From the NCBI GenBank assembly GCA_001825675.1, contig MHYA01000039.1, positions 1-46,021 on the forward strand: a stretch of 46,021 nt of DNA, in the 5' to 3' direction. The notes under the pieces were generated by a model. The model saw only the letters and a program-made list of their open reading frames with translations. It made no database searches and was not told the origin of the DNA. The DNA comes from Planctomycetes bacterium GWF2_42_9. Its GTDB lineage: Bacteria; Planctomycetota; Phycisphaerae; Sedimentisphaerales; UBA12454. This document shows positions 25,401-32,868 of the stretch, one piece after another; the first letter of the stretch is position 1; each line of letters starts with the position of its first letter. A program made the position numbers and the translations under genes.

Positions 25401-26529
25401 TTGCGATTGCGTAAATCGAATTATAATTATCTACATAAATTCTCTTTTCGCTGCATACTTGATAAGTGCCATCCCATTGCGTATGTTCGCTGAAGATCGC
25501 ATCTGAATAATCCGACCTGTATTTTACGCCGTTATAATCTGTTACGTCAACCCAGTAATCGCCTTTAAAATATTCGAAATCATCTGGCCCGAAAGCAGCA
25601 GGTGCGGGCGTATAGCGTGGATTATATCCGAAAAGCTCACGTTCATGTCTGAAATATGTTTGATGCTGAATCGGGGCATTTACGCTATTTATCCCAGGCC
25701 TGATTTCAGGAGCATTGCCTATATATGTTATCTCTGCACCAACACCAGGTCCCGCGACCCATTTCGGAAAAACAGTATCAGGCATCGGCGAAATAGTTGA
25801 AAAATAAAAATTATCCATATTATAGGATGGAGCAGTGCTTGTATAAGAAGTTGAATTGTACGCGTTTCTCACCCCGATAGCATCAAGACCCGAAGCAAAT
25901 TTATTCGTACCGCTTAAAATAACGCCCGAAACATTCCCTGCCGCAAACCATTGCTGCGAATCGGTACCCCATTGATAAAGCTGCACATCGGCCATCGTAC
26001 TGCCGGCTTGATTATAAACGTGCATTTTTACTCTATAAGTAGCTGTCGAGACAGTACCTGCTATCGGAGAAAGCTGAACAGTGTAAGCTGAACCCGTTGA
26101 TGTGTTCTGCTGCGCCTGCGCAATAATAGAAGCACCGCCCAAAATAATCGCGATCCAATTTCGATTAGTGCTTGCGGTGAGATTATCACTTTGAGAATAG
26201 AAAAGCCCAACAACCGAATGATAACCTGTCGTGCCGGAAAGATACTGAAAATCAAAACCAAGCCAGAATTCGCTTACCGTCCCTGCAACAGTATTCGCAG
26301 GTATTGAATCCTGACCTAAAAGGGTATAAAGCTGCGCTACAGTATTAGCACCATTTTTTCTTTTAAGCTGCGCATTTATGTAGCCGGAATAAATGTTAAA
26401 AACCGAATCGCTGCCTGATTCAACTCTTTGAAGCCAATTATTGGCATTCCAATTTTGCAGTATTGTCCCGCAACGGACATTCGCCGAGATAATCAGTAAT
26501 AATATAAGTGAAATCAGTTTGCTTTTCAT
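22408..26529 (-). CDS. Secreted three-module protein: shared domain, BNR propeller, heparinase II/III-type lyase
   Basis: About 1,373 residues from the ATG at 26529 (another ATG is 6 bases upstream); the signal peptide ends near residue 22. Residues about 24-262 are a fourth copy of the shared domain (LWLGFDFQY-type core, DNFYFST end, PKWV). Residues about 270-700 are BNR-type propeller repeats (HSKDRGKSWSAYVIL; SIDNNGYLHVILNPY). Residues about 730-1370 resemble polysaccharide lyases of the heparinase II/III-alginate lyase type: an alpha toroid with a GNWLTFAMAG stretch, then GKAHAHQDKLNVVLWAYG near residue 1095 and SHNTVMVDNRPQ near 1137, followed by a beta-sandwich. Probably cleaves a uronic-acid polysaccharide outside the cell. 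The promoter carries a LacI-type operator. Confidence 0.75.
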   Translation of the reverse strand: MKSKLISLILLLIISANVRCGTILQNWNANNWLQRVESGSDSVFNIYSGYINAQLKRKNGANTVAQLYTLLGQDSIPANTVAGTVSEFWLGFDFQYLSGTTGYHSVVGLFYSQSDNLTASTNRNWIAIILGGASIIAQAQQNTSTGSAYTVQLSPIAGTVSTATYRVKMHVYNQAGSTMADVQLYQWGTDSQQWFAAGNVSGVILSGTNKFASGLDAIGVRNAYNSTSYTSTAPSYNMDNFYFSTISPMPDTVFPKWVAGPGVGAEITYIGNAPEIRPGINSVNAPIQHQTYFRHERELFGYNPRYTPAPAAFGPDDFEYFKGDYWVDVTDYNGVKYRSDYSDAIFSEHTQWDGTYQVCSEKRIYVDNYNSIYAIANPSSIGFCLMHSKDRGKSWSAYVILGSPLDVTMECKDGNNDFGPPSLLIRYMQNGVNTLGLIMVSKDTNGNPSFSTPVALTTIQVAGQGFNNQSNVLVTKNNKTHIVFPCGTANGTAGTPIYGITYDRGTSSKNVVLIGNSDNGEPNEFNWPCISIDNNGYLHVILNPYTGGAGKYCTYFKSTQPNSVTAWNSPETITGLVRASMVCDTSGILHIVAADILGNDRALKYAYKQSGQSWATPTNLVTPWNDNASQASPETFYNQVLSIDKRNRLFVSYSTKRILTTSAQQEIYNIYNPCGTDENNAALLAKQGSGWQLATSDKFIYKPTATDTVLTDSQFFNTVLNVNYPGLNAVKTAVQQGNYTNARKEFAKYLRQRTEKVWWWDPHIKVPSQGTASDLTYAYDFANHTGLYNNNYWLPNGDYDWLNTPELSGNWYRMYFLETLGRAYWYSGTEYPAVTDYLNVMRSWIGQVTKAADVDNHYWTTIATGIRMRTGWLNAFAYCLDSPLFDDDTMIIAVKSAYEQAKHLRLNHATSGNWLTFAMAGLYSTGVFYPEFSESTEWRNYVCQTVLGDMTESYLPDGMGIELTPAYAQAFYNYFTISDLAKAVERENELNVNQIIPLCETPLDSFVKIMAPDGKDPSYSDNYELDVRSFLNSYYQYYPSRSDFKYIATSGSQGSAPAYSSAILPYAGYIAMRSGWSSNANYLGFDVGPIGKAHAHQDKLNVVLWAYGRKILFDSERVDYTDNPMSEYAMDAFSHNTVMVDNRPQRRSWGTPQPVQMPYTPVSDCRWITDSAHDFASGVYENAYGKAGQGNSDAYPYWDDSDWGQGWVYPARHYRRIYFLKPDIFIVCDTMVARDSSSHTYDVRWHLNTTSTSVRNTNWVTTTNSGMANLEIVPLITSGLSFYKTSGQTTPEILGWKIGATNTTATTVQYKRSGSGTVQFLTLLVPLSSSRSSLVQTVTANSSTNWTVNLADGRVVNISYDTSPTGYIYANFQ

Positions 26530-26554
26530 CTTCATTCCATAAACAACAAGTACT

Positions 26555-26599
26555 GTTGAAGCCCTTCAACATTATATTAAATTACGACACCCGATACAA
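26555..26599 (-). promoter_or_regulatory. Promoter and LacI-type operator (lyase-dockerin operon)
   Basis: Minus strand: TTGTAT (26599-26594), 17-bp spacer, TATAAT (26576-26571), then the operator GTTGAAGGGCTTCAAC (26570-26555) directly after the -10, 20-25 bp before the gene. The central CG of the other sites is GG here, but the arms are perfect. Confidence 0.72.
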
Positions 26600-26625
26600 G
26601 CAAAAAGGAATTAAAATGGCAAATT

Positions 26626-27648
26626 TTAGCTGTTTTCCTGCATTGATTTCAGCATAGCGATGACATTTTCAGGTTTTGCGCCCGGCGGAATCGTATGCGA
26701 TGGGCAAACAATTACGCCCCCATCACGGCCAAGATCGAGCAAATGTTTTGTTTCCTGATATACCTGCTCTTGAGTACCGAAGGCCAGCGCATCCTGCGTA
26801 CTTACGCCGCCCCAGAAACAAAGCCGTTTTTTATAAGTTTTTACCGTCCAATCGACATCGATAACCTCCGGCTGGAAGGGATTGAAACTATCTACTCCTA
26901 TTTCGATCAAGTCGTCAAAAAGCTCCTGTACTTTGCCGCAGGAATGGATCGAAACAAATTTTCCCGCATCCCGAACAATTCCATACATTTTTTTTATATA
27001 AGGTTTAATGTACGTCCGCCACATCTTCGGCGAAATCATAAGACCCAACTGCGTCCCCCAGTCATCGCCGAAATGAACACCTTCAAATTCAAGATTGGCT
27101 ATCGCGCGTTTTAGTACCGCACAATTATAATCGCATATCCTCCCGAAATATTCTGTAACAAAAGTCGGGTCGGCGGCAAAATCCATCATCAGATTTTCCA
27201 TCCCTCGCATCGCCCACGCCCTTTCCCACAATGAAAGATTTAACCTTGCCTGTCGGTACTTGCCATCAGCTTTTGCTTTATTGAAAGTTTCACGAGCCTT
27301 GGAAAAAAATAAATCCGGCAGCGCTTCGGGAAATTCATAATCTTTAAAATTTTCTGGCGTGATCCAGGCATTTTCAGGCACACCAATGTTTTTATCCTGT
27401 GTACGATTCCAGATAACACCGAAAACATCCTTATAAAAGCCCCGCCTGACAATTTCGCCCGCGGGTTCGAGATCAACCCTCGCCACCGGCAGTTCAATAT
27501 ATTTGCTGATATAATTTTTATCTCCCGTGTATGCGGCCATCTCCGCTTCCATATCGACAGTACAACGCACTTCACACGGTACGTGATCGGCAGGTTTATG
27601 CGTTAATGCGGCTATCATCCGTTCAACCGGCGGCATTTTCATTTCCAT
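26626..27648 (-). CDS. Uroporphyrinogen-decarboxylase-fold protein, possible corrinoid methyltransferase
   Basis: A 340-residue UroD-superfamily protein, last of three in tandem. It has HSCG at about 244 and a later Cys in VCPSHTIPPGAKPENV, giving the H-x-C-Xn-C pattern that binds zinc in MtaA/MtbA-type methyltransferases. HemE itself lacks that pattern, so haem synthesis is unlikely. It follows the 370-aa paralogue by 8 bases with AAAGGA before its ATG. No corrinoid protein gene is visible, so the methyl acceptor would be encoded elsewhere. UroD-like genes of unknown role are frequent near glycan loci of Planctomycetes and Lentisphaerae; demethylation of methylated sugars is a possible role. 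Confidence 0.75.
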   Translation of the reverse strand: MEMKMPPVERMIAALTHKPADHVPCEVRCTVDMEAEMAAYTGDKNYISKYIELPVARVDLEPAGEIVRRGFYKDVFGVIWNRTQDKNIGVPENAWITPENFKDYEFPEALPDLFFSKARETFNKAKADGKYRQARLNLSLWERAWAMRGMENLMMDFAADPTFVTEYFGRICDYNCAVLKRAIANLEFEGVHFGDDWGTQLGLMISPKMWRTYIKPYIKKMYGIVRDAGKFVSIHSCGKVQELFDDLIEIGVDSFNPFQPEVIDVDWTVKTYKKRLCFWGGVSTQDALAFGTQEQVYQETKHLLDLGRDGGVIVCPSHTIPPGAKPENVIAMLKSMQENS

Positions 27649-27656
27649 AAAATCCT

Positions 27657-28769
27657 TTACTTGAATTTCGCATTGTATTCATCAACAATTTGACCAACGA
27701 TACGAATACGTTCCAGATTTCCGGTAGATGAAATTTCGTCTGAAATACCAAGCACCAGTTTAGGAGCGAAAAGCTCTATACATTTTTTTGTATATTCGAT
27801 AAGCGTTTCTTCGGGAAACATATCATCGAAAAGAATCGCAGGAATTCCATCCATCATTACCATATCCTTCGGCAACGCTTCGCGAATTTCCCCCAGCGTA
27901 ACATCGCCCTGTGGTTTTGGCGTTATCGCTTCGATCCCATCGAGACCGGTTTGTGAAAGATATTTAAGCAGCGGTTTGGTTTCGCCATCCCAATGCGATG
28001 AAACAAATTTGCCCGCCTTATGCAGCTTTTCACATCTTCTGCGACAGGCCGGCAAATGATATTTTAAAAACAATTCTTCGCCAATAGTCCCCGCGTGAAT
28101 ATTTTCACCAAAATTAAGTATATCGATCGGTGATTTATTTATGAGCTCGATTAATTTGTTATGACAGAATTCAAGTGATTCAAAATAAGCATCTACAGTC
28201 TTTGGCCAGTCTAAAATAGCGTAAATACCTTTCTCCACCCCCATTTTCGAAAGGTACAAATCTTGTATGTTCATTCGCGGGATATACATCGTGGGAGCGC
28301 CAAGCCCTTTCCATTTTTCGGCAATTTTGTCATACTCTTGCTTGTCAAAACGCCAATCAGCGTGTAATTCCCGCCACGTCGCAACTTTCAATTCATCTTC
28401 CGTTTCAACTTCACGTTTGATATGAATCGGCACATCGCTGTTGGGAGTATTTCGCAAAATAACCTTCTGGCAGCCAACGGGTGTGCTTATAATTTTCTCA
28501 AAATCCGTATCATTGAGCATTCGGATTGTTTCTTTTACTTCACAATGTTCGATTCGCTTGAAACTGAAGCGGTAATCATAGATTCTCGCCGAACAGCCCA
28601 AAGAACGATAAATATCAGGCAAATCCATACCGGCATATTTTTGCGGAAAAGGGGTTTTGAAAAATTTTCTGTCATAAAACCACGCCCCTATTCTCGGCTG
28701 CCAGATAATTTTCCCGCCCGCTCTGCCAAACACAACATCAGTATGAAGTTTGTTGAAATCCGTCGTCAT
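27657..28769 (-). CDS. Uroporphyrinogen-decarboxylase-fold protein (paralogue without Cys motif)
   Basis: A 370-residue member of the same superfamily, the middle of three. The TIM-barrel phrases are present (ILNFGENIHAGTIGEELFLKYHLPACRRRCEKLHKAGKFV; GLDGIEAITPKPQGDVTLGEIREAL). The zinc-type HxC is replaced by HWDG (SSHWDGETKPLL), and no later partner Cys is seen, so it should not bind zinc in the methyltransferase way. It may have a different reaction, or work as a partner of the Cys-bearing paralogue. It lies 18 bases after the first gene of the trio. Confidence 0.72.
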   Translation of the reverse strand: MTTDFNKLHTDVVFGRAGGKIIWQPRIGAWFYDRKFFKTPFPQKYAGMDLPDIYRSLGCSARIYDYRFSFKRIEHCEVKETIRMLNDTDFEKIISTPVGCQKVILRNTPNSDVPIHIKREVETEDELKVATWRELHADWRFDKQEYDKIAEKWKGLGAPTMYIPRMNIQDLYLSKMGVEKGIYAILDWPKTVDAYFESLEFCHNKLIELINKSPIDILNFGENIHAGTIGEELFLKYHLPACRRRCEKLHKAGKFVSSHWDGETKPLLKYLSQTGLDGIEAITPKPQGDVTLGEIREALPKDMVMMDGIPAILFDDMFPEETLIEYTKKCIELFAPKLVLGISDEISSTGNLERIRIVGQIVDEYNAKFK

Positions 28770-28787
28770 TCGTCCCCCAAATTGAAA

Positions 28788-29759
28788 TTATTCAGAATAA
28801 TTTCCGAATTTTCGCCAGACATCAAGCATTAATTCGTATCTCTCAAGTTGCATACCTGTATAAATGCAGTTGCTTGTCGAGAAAATATAACCGCCGCCTG
28901 GCATACCGTGCTTGAGCGCATATTGTGCGGATTCTACTACTTCCTGCTCTGTTCCAGTATCCATCAAACCGCAGTTTACATTTCCAATAAGACAAACTTT
29001 TTTACCGATCATTTTTTTTATCTCGGCAATATCGATACCGCCCTGCGGATCAAGGCTGTGGATCGCGTGCGGTCTGGCATCGACAAGATAATCAAGTACA
29101 GGCATAATATTGCCGTCAGTGTGTTTAATTGTGTAATAGCCCATCTGGCGATAAGCAGAAATAAGCTGCTTAAGATACGGCGCGACAAACTCACCAAACA
29201 TCTGCGGCGAAAGAAACGGCCCCGTATTAAGACAATAATCACAGCACATTCCAAAACAATCGAGCACACCACGCTTCTTTATATAGGCAGCTCTTTCAAT
29301 CGCATCATCTATTTTTTTCTGCGCTTCGTCTTTGAGTTTTTGAGGATTGTCGGCAATGGAACTAATGAACTCCAGCATTCTGTCGCCTGCGGGCACATCA
29401 TACGTTGCGTCGCCGTGCATCATAAGCAAAAATTCATCACCGCTTTTCTCACGAATTTTTTCCAAAACTGCCAGCGTATTTCCAAGCCTGTCGTTACCCC
29501 ATAATTCCGGCCCATTGACAAATATAGCACTTTGTTCAAATCGCCGGGCAATACTAATAAACAGACCTGCCATATCATCTATATGCAGTGCCTGTTCAGA
29601 TGAGTGCATTTGATCCCATTGATGATAAGACCTGTGGCGAGGATGAACTTTTCCAAAAGCCTGCATCGTCAAAAAGAAAACCAGTTCAAAATGAGGCACT
29701 CTGCCGGGCGGCTGCTTACCTTCCAACGCCATTATAAACTTCTGTTTGGGGGTCATCAT
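28788..29759 (-). CDS. Uroporphyrinogen-decarboxylase-fold protein (first of three)
   Basis: About 323 residues from the ATG at 29759; an ATG 15 bases upstream is also possible. It has the superfamily core (PGRVPHFELVFFLTMQAFGK; CDYCLNTGPFLSPQMFGEFVAPYLKQLI; HAIHSLDPQGGIDIAEIKK). At the metal site it reads IKHTDGNIMPVL, that is HxD like the middle paralogue, not HxC. It heads the three-gene operon and is divergent from the GH38-like gene, sharing a 193-bp intergenic region that holds a LacI-type operator. The operator is placed for the plus-strand promoter, but it could also affect this operon. Confidence 0.72.
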   Translation of the reverse strand: MMTPKQKFIMALEGKQPPGRVPHFELVFFLTMQAFGKVHPRHRSYHQWDQMHSSEQALHIDDMAGLFISIARRFEQSAIFVNGPELWGNDRLGNTLAVLEKIREKSGDEFLLMMHGDATYDVPAGDRMLEFISSIADNPQKLKDEAQKKIDDAIERAAYIKKRGVLDCFGMCCDYCLNTGPFLSPQMFGEFVAPYLKQLISAYRQMGYYTIKHTDGNIMPVLDYLVDARPHAIHSLDPQGGIDIAEIKKMIGKKVCLIGNVNCGLMDTGTEQEVVESAQYALKHGMPGGGYIFSTSNCIYTGMQLERYELMLDVWRKFGNYSE

Positions 29760-29874
29760 TTTTTCTCGCAACATAACACGGTTTTTTTATATCTTTTTTA
29801 GTCTCTTATAAATTCTACCATTTAAAGAACCAAACCCAGTTGAATTGATACGACTACAAAATAACATAATTTCC

Positions 29875-29923
29875 TTGAAAATCAAATAAAATCGTATTAT
29901 TATAGACGTTGAAGCGTTTCAGA
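29875..29923 (+). promoter_or_regulatory. Promoter and LacI-type operator (GH38-like gene)
   Basis: TTGAAA (29875-29880), 17-bp spacer, TATTAT (29898-29903), then GTTGAAGCGTTTCAGA (29908-29923) over the predicted start. One arm has two mismatches at its end. It sits in the divergent region shared with the UroD-like operon. Confidence 0.65.
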
Positions 29924-29967
29924 TTCTACTTACATCGTCCGAGAGGCTCATAATAAATGCCTTTTTT

Positions 29968-32862
29968 GTGATTAAATACGCTTTTTTAAAAGTTTTTGGT
30001 ATCTTTATTTTTGTATTTGGAGCCTTGATGACTGCTAAAATAGGTAATTGTGAAATACACATCATCCCAGGCACGCATTGGGATAGAGAATGGCGATATG
30101 ACTTTGAAGAAACCAGACAGCGTTTGGTCAGATTAATGGAAAATACGCTGACTCTATTGGAAAACAATCCCAAAATACCAGCTTTCGTGCTTGACGGCCA
30201 ATTTCTCCCCATAAAAGATTACCTCGATGTCAGACCGCAGAATCGCGATAGAATTAAACAAATGGTTACAGCAGGCAGATTGCTCATCGGCCCATGGTAC
30301 AGTTTGCCCGATTTCGCTGTTACACTTGGCGAAAGCACTATCAGGAATTTGTTATTCGGAATCACCAACAGCCGAAAATTCGGCAATGTTATGATGGATG
30401 GTATGACCAATTCGTCATGGGGACAGATTTCACAAATGCCGCAAATACTCTCCGGCTTTGGTATCGACACATACGCATCTTATCACGGCGTACCCGGACA
30501 CGCTTACCCGATTGAATTCAAATGGCAGTCTCCCGACGGCACAGAGATTCTTTTTATCCGTTCGCCAAGCACAACAAGAGCAAGTTTCTTCCTGGCCACA
30601 CGCAGAGCTTTGCCGCCCGAACCTTATGAAGCTGAATATGTAAAAGCCGGCAGCAGACTTTTAAAAGATGCTTACAGAATGACTGACGAAGCAACTGTTG
30701 ATCAGACCCCCTTATATGGCAACGATATAAATCTAAGCGTCAACTATGATGTCCTGTACAGTGAGGTTGCAAAATATGTTGAAATTATCCGTAAAGAGAT
30801 AACAACACCTCATATTCTCGTCGGCGATTTATGTGATGCGCAGCAAATGTGTCCCGATATTCTACAAATGGTTGAAGAGCTTAAGAAAAGACACAAAGGC
30901 GATGATATACACTTAAGCTCGATACCGGAATATTTCGCCAAAGTGAAACAATCGGTAAATTCCGTACCCGTCTTTAAGGGCGAAATGCGTTTTCCACACA
31001 AGGAAAGTTTCGCTTTCAGATTGTGTAATATTCTTTCAACGCGAATGTATCTGAAGCTCGCCAATCGGTCGGCCGAATACATCTTAACAAAATGGTGTGA
31101 ACCTTTCGCAGCGTTAGAATGGCTCGCTAAGGGTGATTACCCGCAGGCCGAAATTGATCAGGCTTGGGAATATATGCTCATTAATCAGTCGCACGATGCC
31201 ATCGGTGGTTGTTCGGTTGACCAGGTGCACGACGATATGCTTTGGCGATATAAACAAGTTGTCAATCGAAGCCGTGCGATTATGCACAGAAGTCTGGGCT
31301 TCCTCGCAAAACAATTTGGAACTGGAAAAACTGAACCAAATCGCTGTAGGCTTGCTGTTTTCAATCCCCTTCCCTTTGAACGCAGCGAAATAATCCACGC
31401 TTACGTCGATGTACCGCTTGACGCTTACAAAGAAAACATTTCCATCACCGACTCAAAAGGCAATCCTGTTCCGTGTCAAATAATGGAAACGTCAATTTCC
31501 AAATCTGTCAGTCTCGAATTGCAGCTTATCGGCTGCCCTGCCGTTTTTATTCGCAGACTTAAGATCGAATTTCAAGCAGATAACATTCCTCAAATGGGAA
31601 TGCGTCAATTCAATTTGAACTTTGACGGCAAATTACAGAATGCCCCATCCCTGGCCGCTGGCAGCAACTGGATGGAAAATGAATTCCTGAAAGTTACCGT
31701 TGCACAAAACGGCACTTTAGAATTGTTCGACAAAACAACATCACAGACTTTTACAGACTTGCATTATTTCGAAGATGATGGAATGGATCGCGCCGCACGC
31801 AATAGCTGGTATTTGATTCCGCCGGCAACTAACAAAATCTTCTCCAGCAAAAACGGCACTGCCGATTGCAGGCTCGACTATGTATCGCCTTTGCAGGCAA
31901 AGCTGGTTGTAAATTATAAAATGCAGATTCCAAAATCGCTCGACCTTGAAAATGTAAAGGTCGGAAGAATGGAACACTTCATTACATATTCTTATCTGAA
32001 CCGCAGCAATGAAATGATTGACCTCGAGATTGAATCGTCTTTTATTCTTAGAAAAGGGGCAAAAAGAGTCGATGTTGAAACACGTTTTGTAAACAACGCC
32101 TGCGATCATCGCTTGAGAGTTATGCTGCCTACCAATATCGAAACAAATCATTCATTTGCGGATTCACCATTCGATGTCGTGCAAAGGCCTATCGAAAAAC
32201 TGAACAAAGAAGAATGGAGCGAACTTCGCGATCTTGGCGATGTTCAAACGCAGCCGATGATCAGCTTTGTCGATCTTGCAAGCGACACTCGCAGTTTTGC
32301 TTTTCTTTCCGATGGTCTGCCTGAATACGATGTCCTTGACGACAAACAAAGAACACTTGCAGTAACGCTTGTCAAAAGTATCCTACACGGCAGAATCGAT
32401 CCTGAAACCAAAATTCCTCCGATTAACGGCAGTCAATGTCTCGGACTGCATCAATTCAGATATTCGCTGTATCCTCATAAAGGCGATTGGCAGCAGGCAA
32501 ATGTCTGGAAACAGGCACAGCTTCATAATCTGCCAATAAAAACCGTACAGTGTATGGATGCTGCCGACAGTTCAAAATCTGACAGTATTTCACTGATAAA
32601 CTTTGAAAATGAAGGCTTGGAAATCAGCGCAATCAAACGTTCGCAGGACGGCAACGCTTTAATAGTAAGGCTATATAATCATACAGACAGGCAAATTAAA
32701 ACTGCTATGACAATATCAGCAGGCAAGTTTAAATCCGCCTCTCTTTCAGATATGCTTGAAGAACCTTTATTAAATGGAAAGCTGGCCTTGAAATTCAGCA
32801 ACACCGTAAAGCTCGATGTCGCGGCAAAAAAAATAATTACCATCAGACTCGAAAAGGCATAA
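29968..32862 (+). CDS. GH38-family alpha-mannosidase-like protein with altered active site
   Basis: A 964-residue protein starting at a GTG; the next in-frame ATG (30028) would remove the hydrophobic signal sequence (FGIFIFVFGALMTA). The GH38 frame is clear: HIIPGTHWDREW (H37, D39), FVLDGQ, GRLLIGPWY, GESTIRNLLFG, SHDAIGGCSVDQVHDDMLW, then the long C-terminal beta region. Where family members have G-Y-x-P-D-x-F-G, this protein has GMTNSSWGQ (145-153): the Asp that is both nucleophile and zinc ligand is Ser149. Its own promoter has a LacI-type operator. It may be a non-catalytic glycan binder, use another residue, or have a shifted specificity. Confidence 0.78.
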   Translation: MIKYAFLKVFGIFIFVFGALMTAKIGNCEIHIIPGTHWDREWRYDFEETRQRLVRLMENTLTLLENNPKIPAFVLDGQFLPIKDYLDVRPQNRDRIKQMVTAGRLLIGPWYSLPDFAVTLGESTIRNLLFGITNSRKFGNVMMDGMTNSSWGQISQMPQILSGFGIDTYASYHGVPGHAYPIEFKWQSPDGTEILFIRSPSTTRASFFLATRRALPPEPYEAEYVKAGSRLLKDAYRMTDEATVDQTPLYGNDINLSVNYDVLYSEVAKYVEIIRKEITTPHILVGDLCDAQQMCPDILQMVEELKKRHKGDDIHLSSIPEYFAKVKQSVNSVPVFKGEMRFPHKESFAFRLCNILSTRMYLKLANRSAEYILTKWCEPFAALEWLAKGDYPQAEIDQAWEYMLINQSHDAIGGCSVDQVHDDMLWRYKQVVNRSRAIMHRSLGFLAKQFGTGKTEPNRCRLAVFNPLPFERSEIIHAYVDVPLDAYKENISITDSKGNPVPCQIMETSISKSVSLELQLIGCPAVFIRRLKIEFQADNIPQMGMRQFNLNFDGKLQNAPSLAAGSNWMENEFLKVTVAQNGTLELFDKTTSQTFTDLHYFEDDGMDRAARNSWYLIPPATNKIFSSKNGTADCRLDYVSPLQAKLVVNYKMQIPKSLDLENVKVGRMEHFITYSYLNRSNEMIDLEIESSFILRKGAKRVDVETRFVNNACDHRLRVMLPTNIETNHSFADSPFDVVQRPIEKLNKEEWSELRDLGDVQTQPMISFVDLASDTRSFAFLSDGLPEYDVLDDKQRTLAVTLVKSILHGRIDPETKIPPINGSQCLGLHQFRYSLYPHKGDWQQANVWKQAQLHNLPIKTVQCMDAADSSKSDSISLINFENEGLEISAIKRSQDGNALIVRLYNHTDRQIKTAMTISAGKFKSASLSDMLEEPLLNGKLALKFSNTVKLDVAAKKIITIRLEKA

Positions 32863-32868
32863 CCAGCT

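Noticed and set aside
28848-29504. Long open frame of 218 codons on the plus strand opposite a UroD-like gene
   Set aside because: No ribosome site, no recognisable family, residue composition unlike real proteins here; it mirrors the codon pattern of the true minus-strand gene.
32080-32100. GTTGAAACACG inside the GH38-like gene, resembling half of the LacI operator
   Set aside because: Only one arm is present and it lies within coding sequence.
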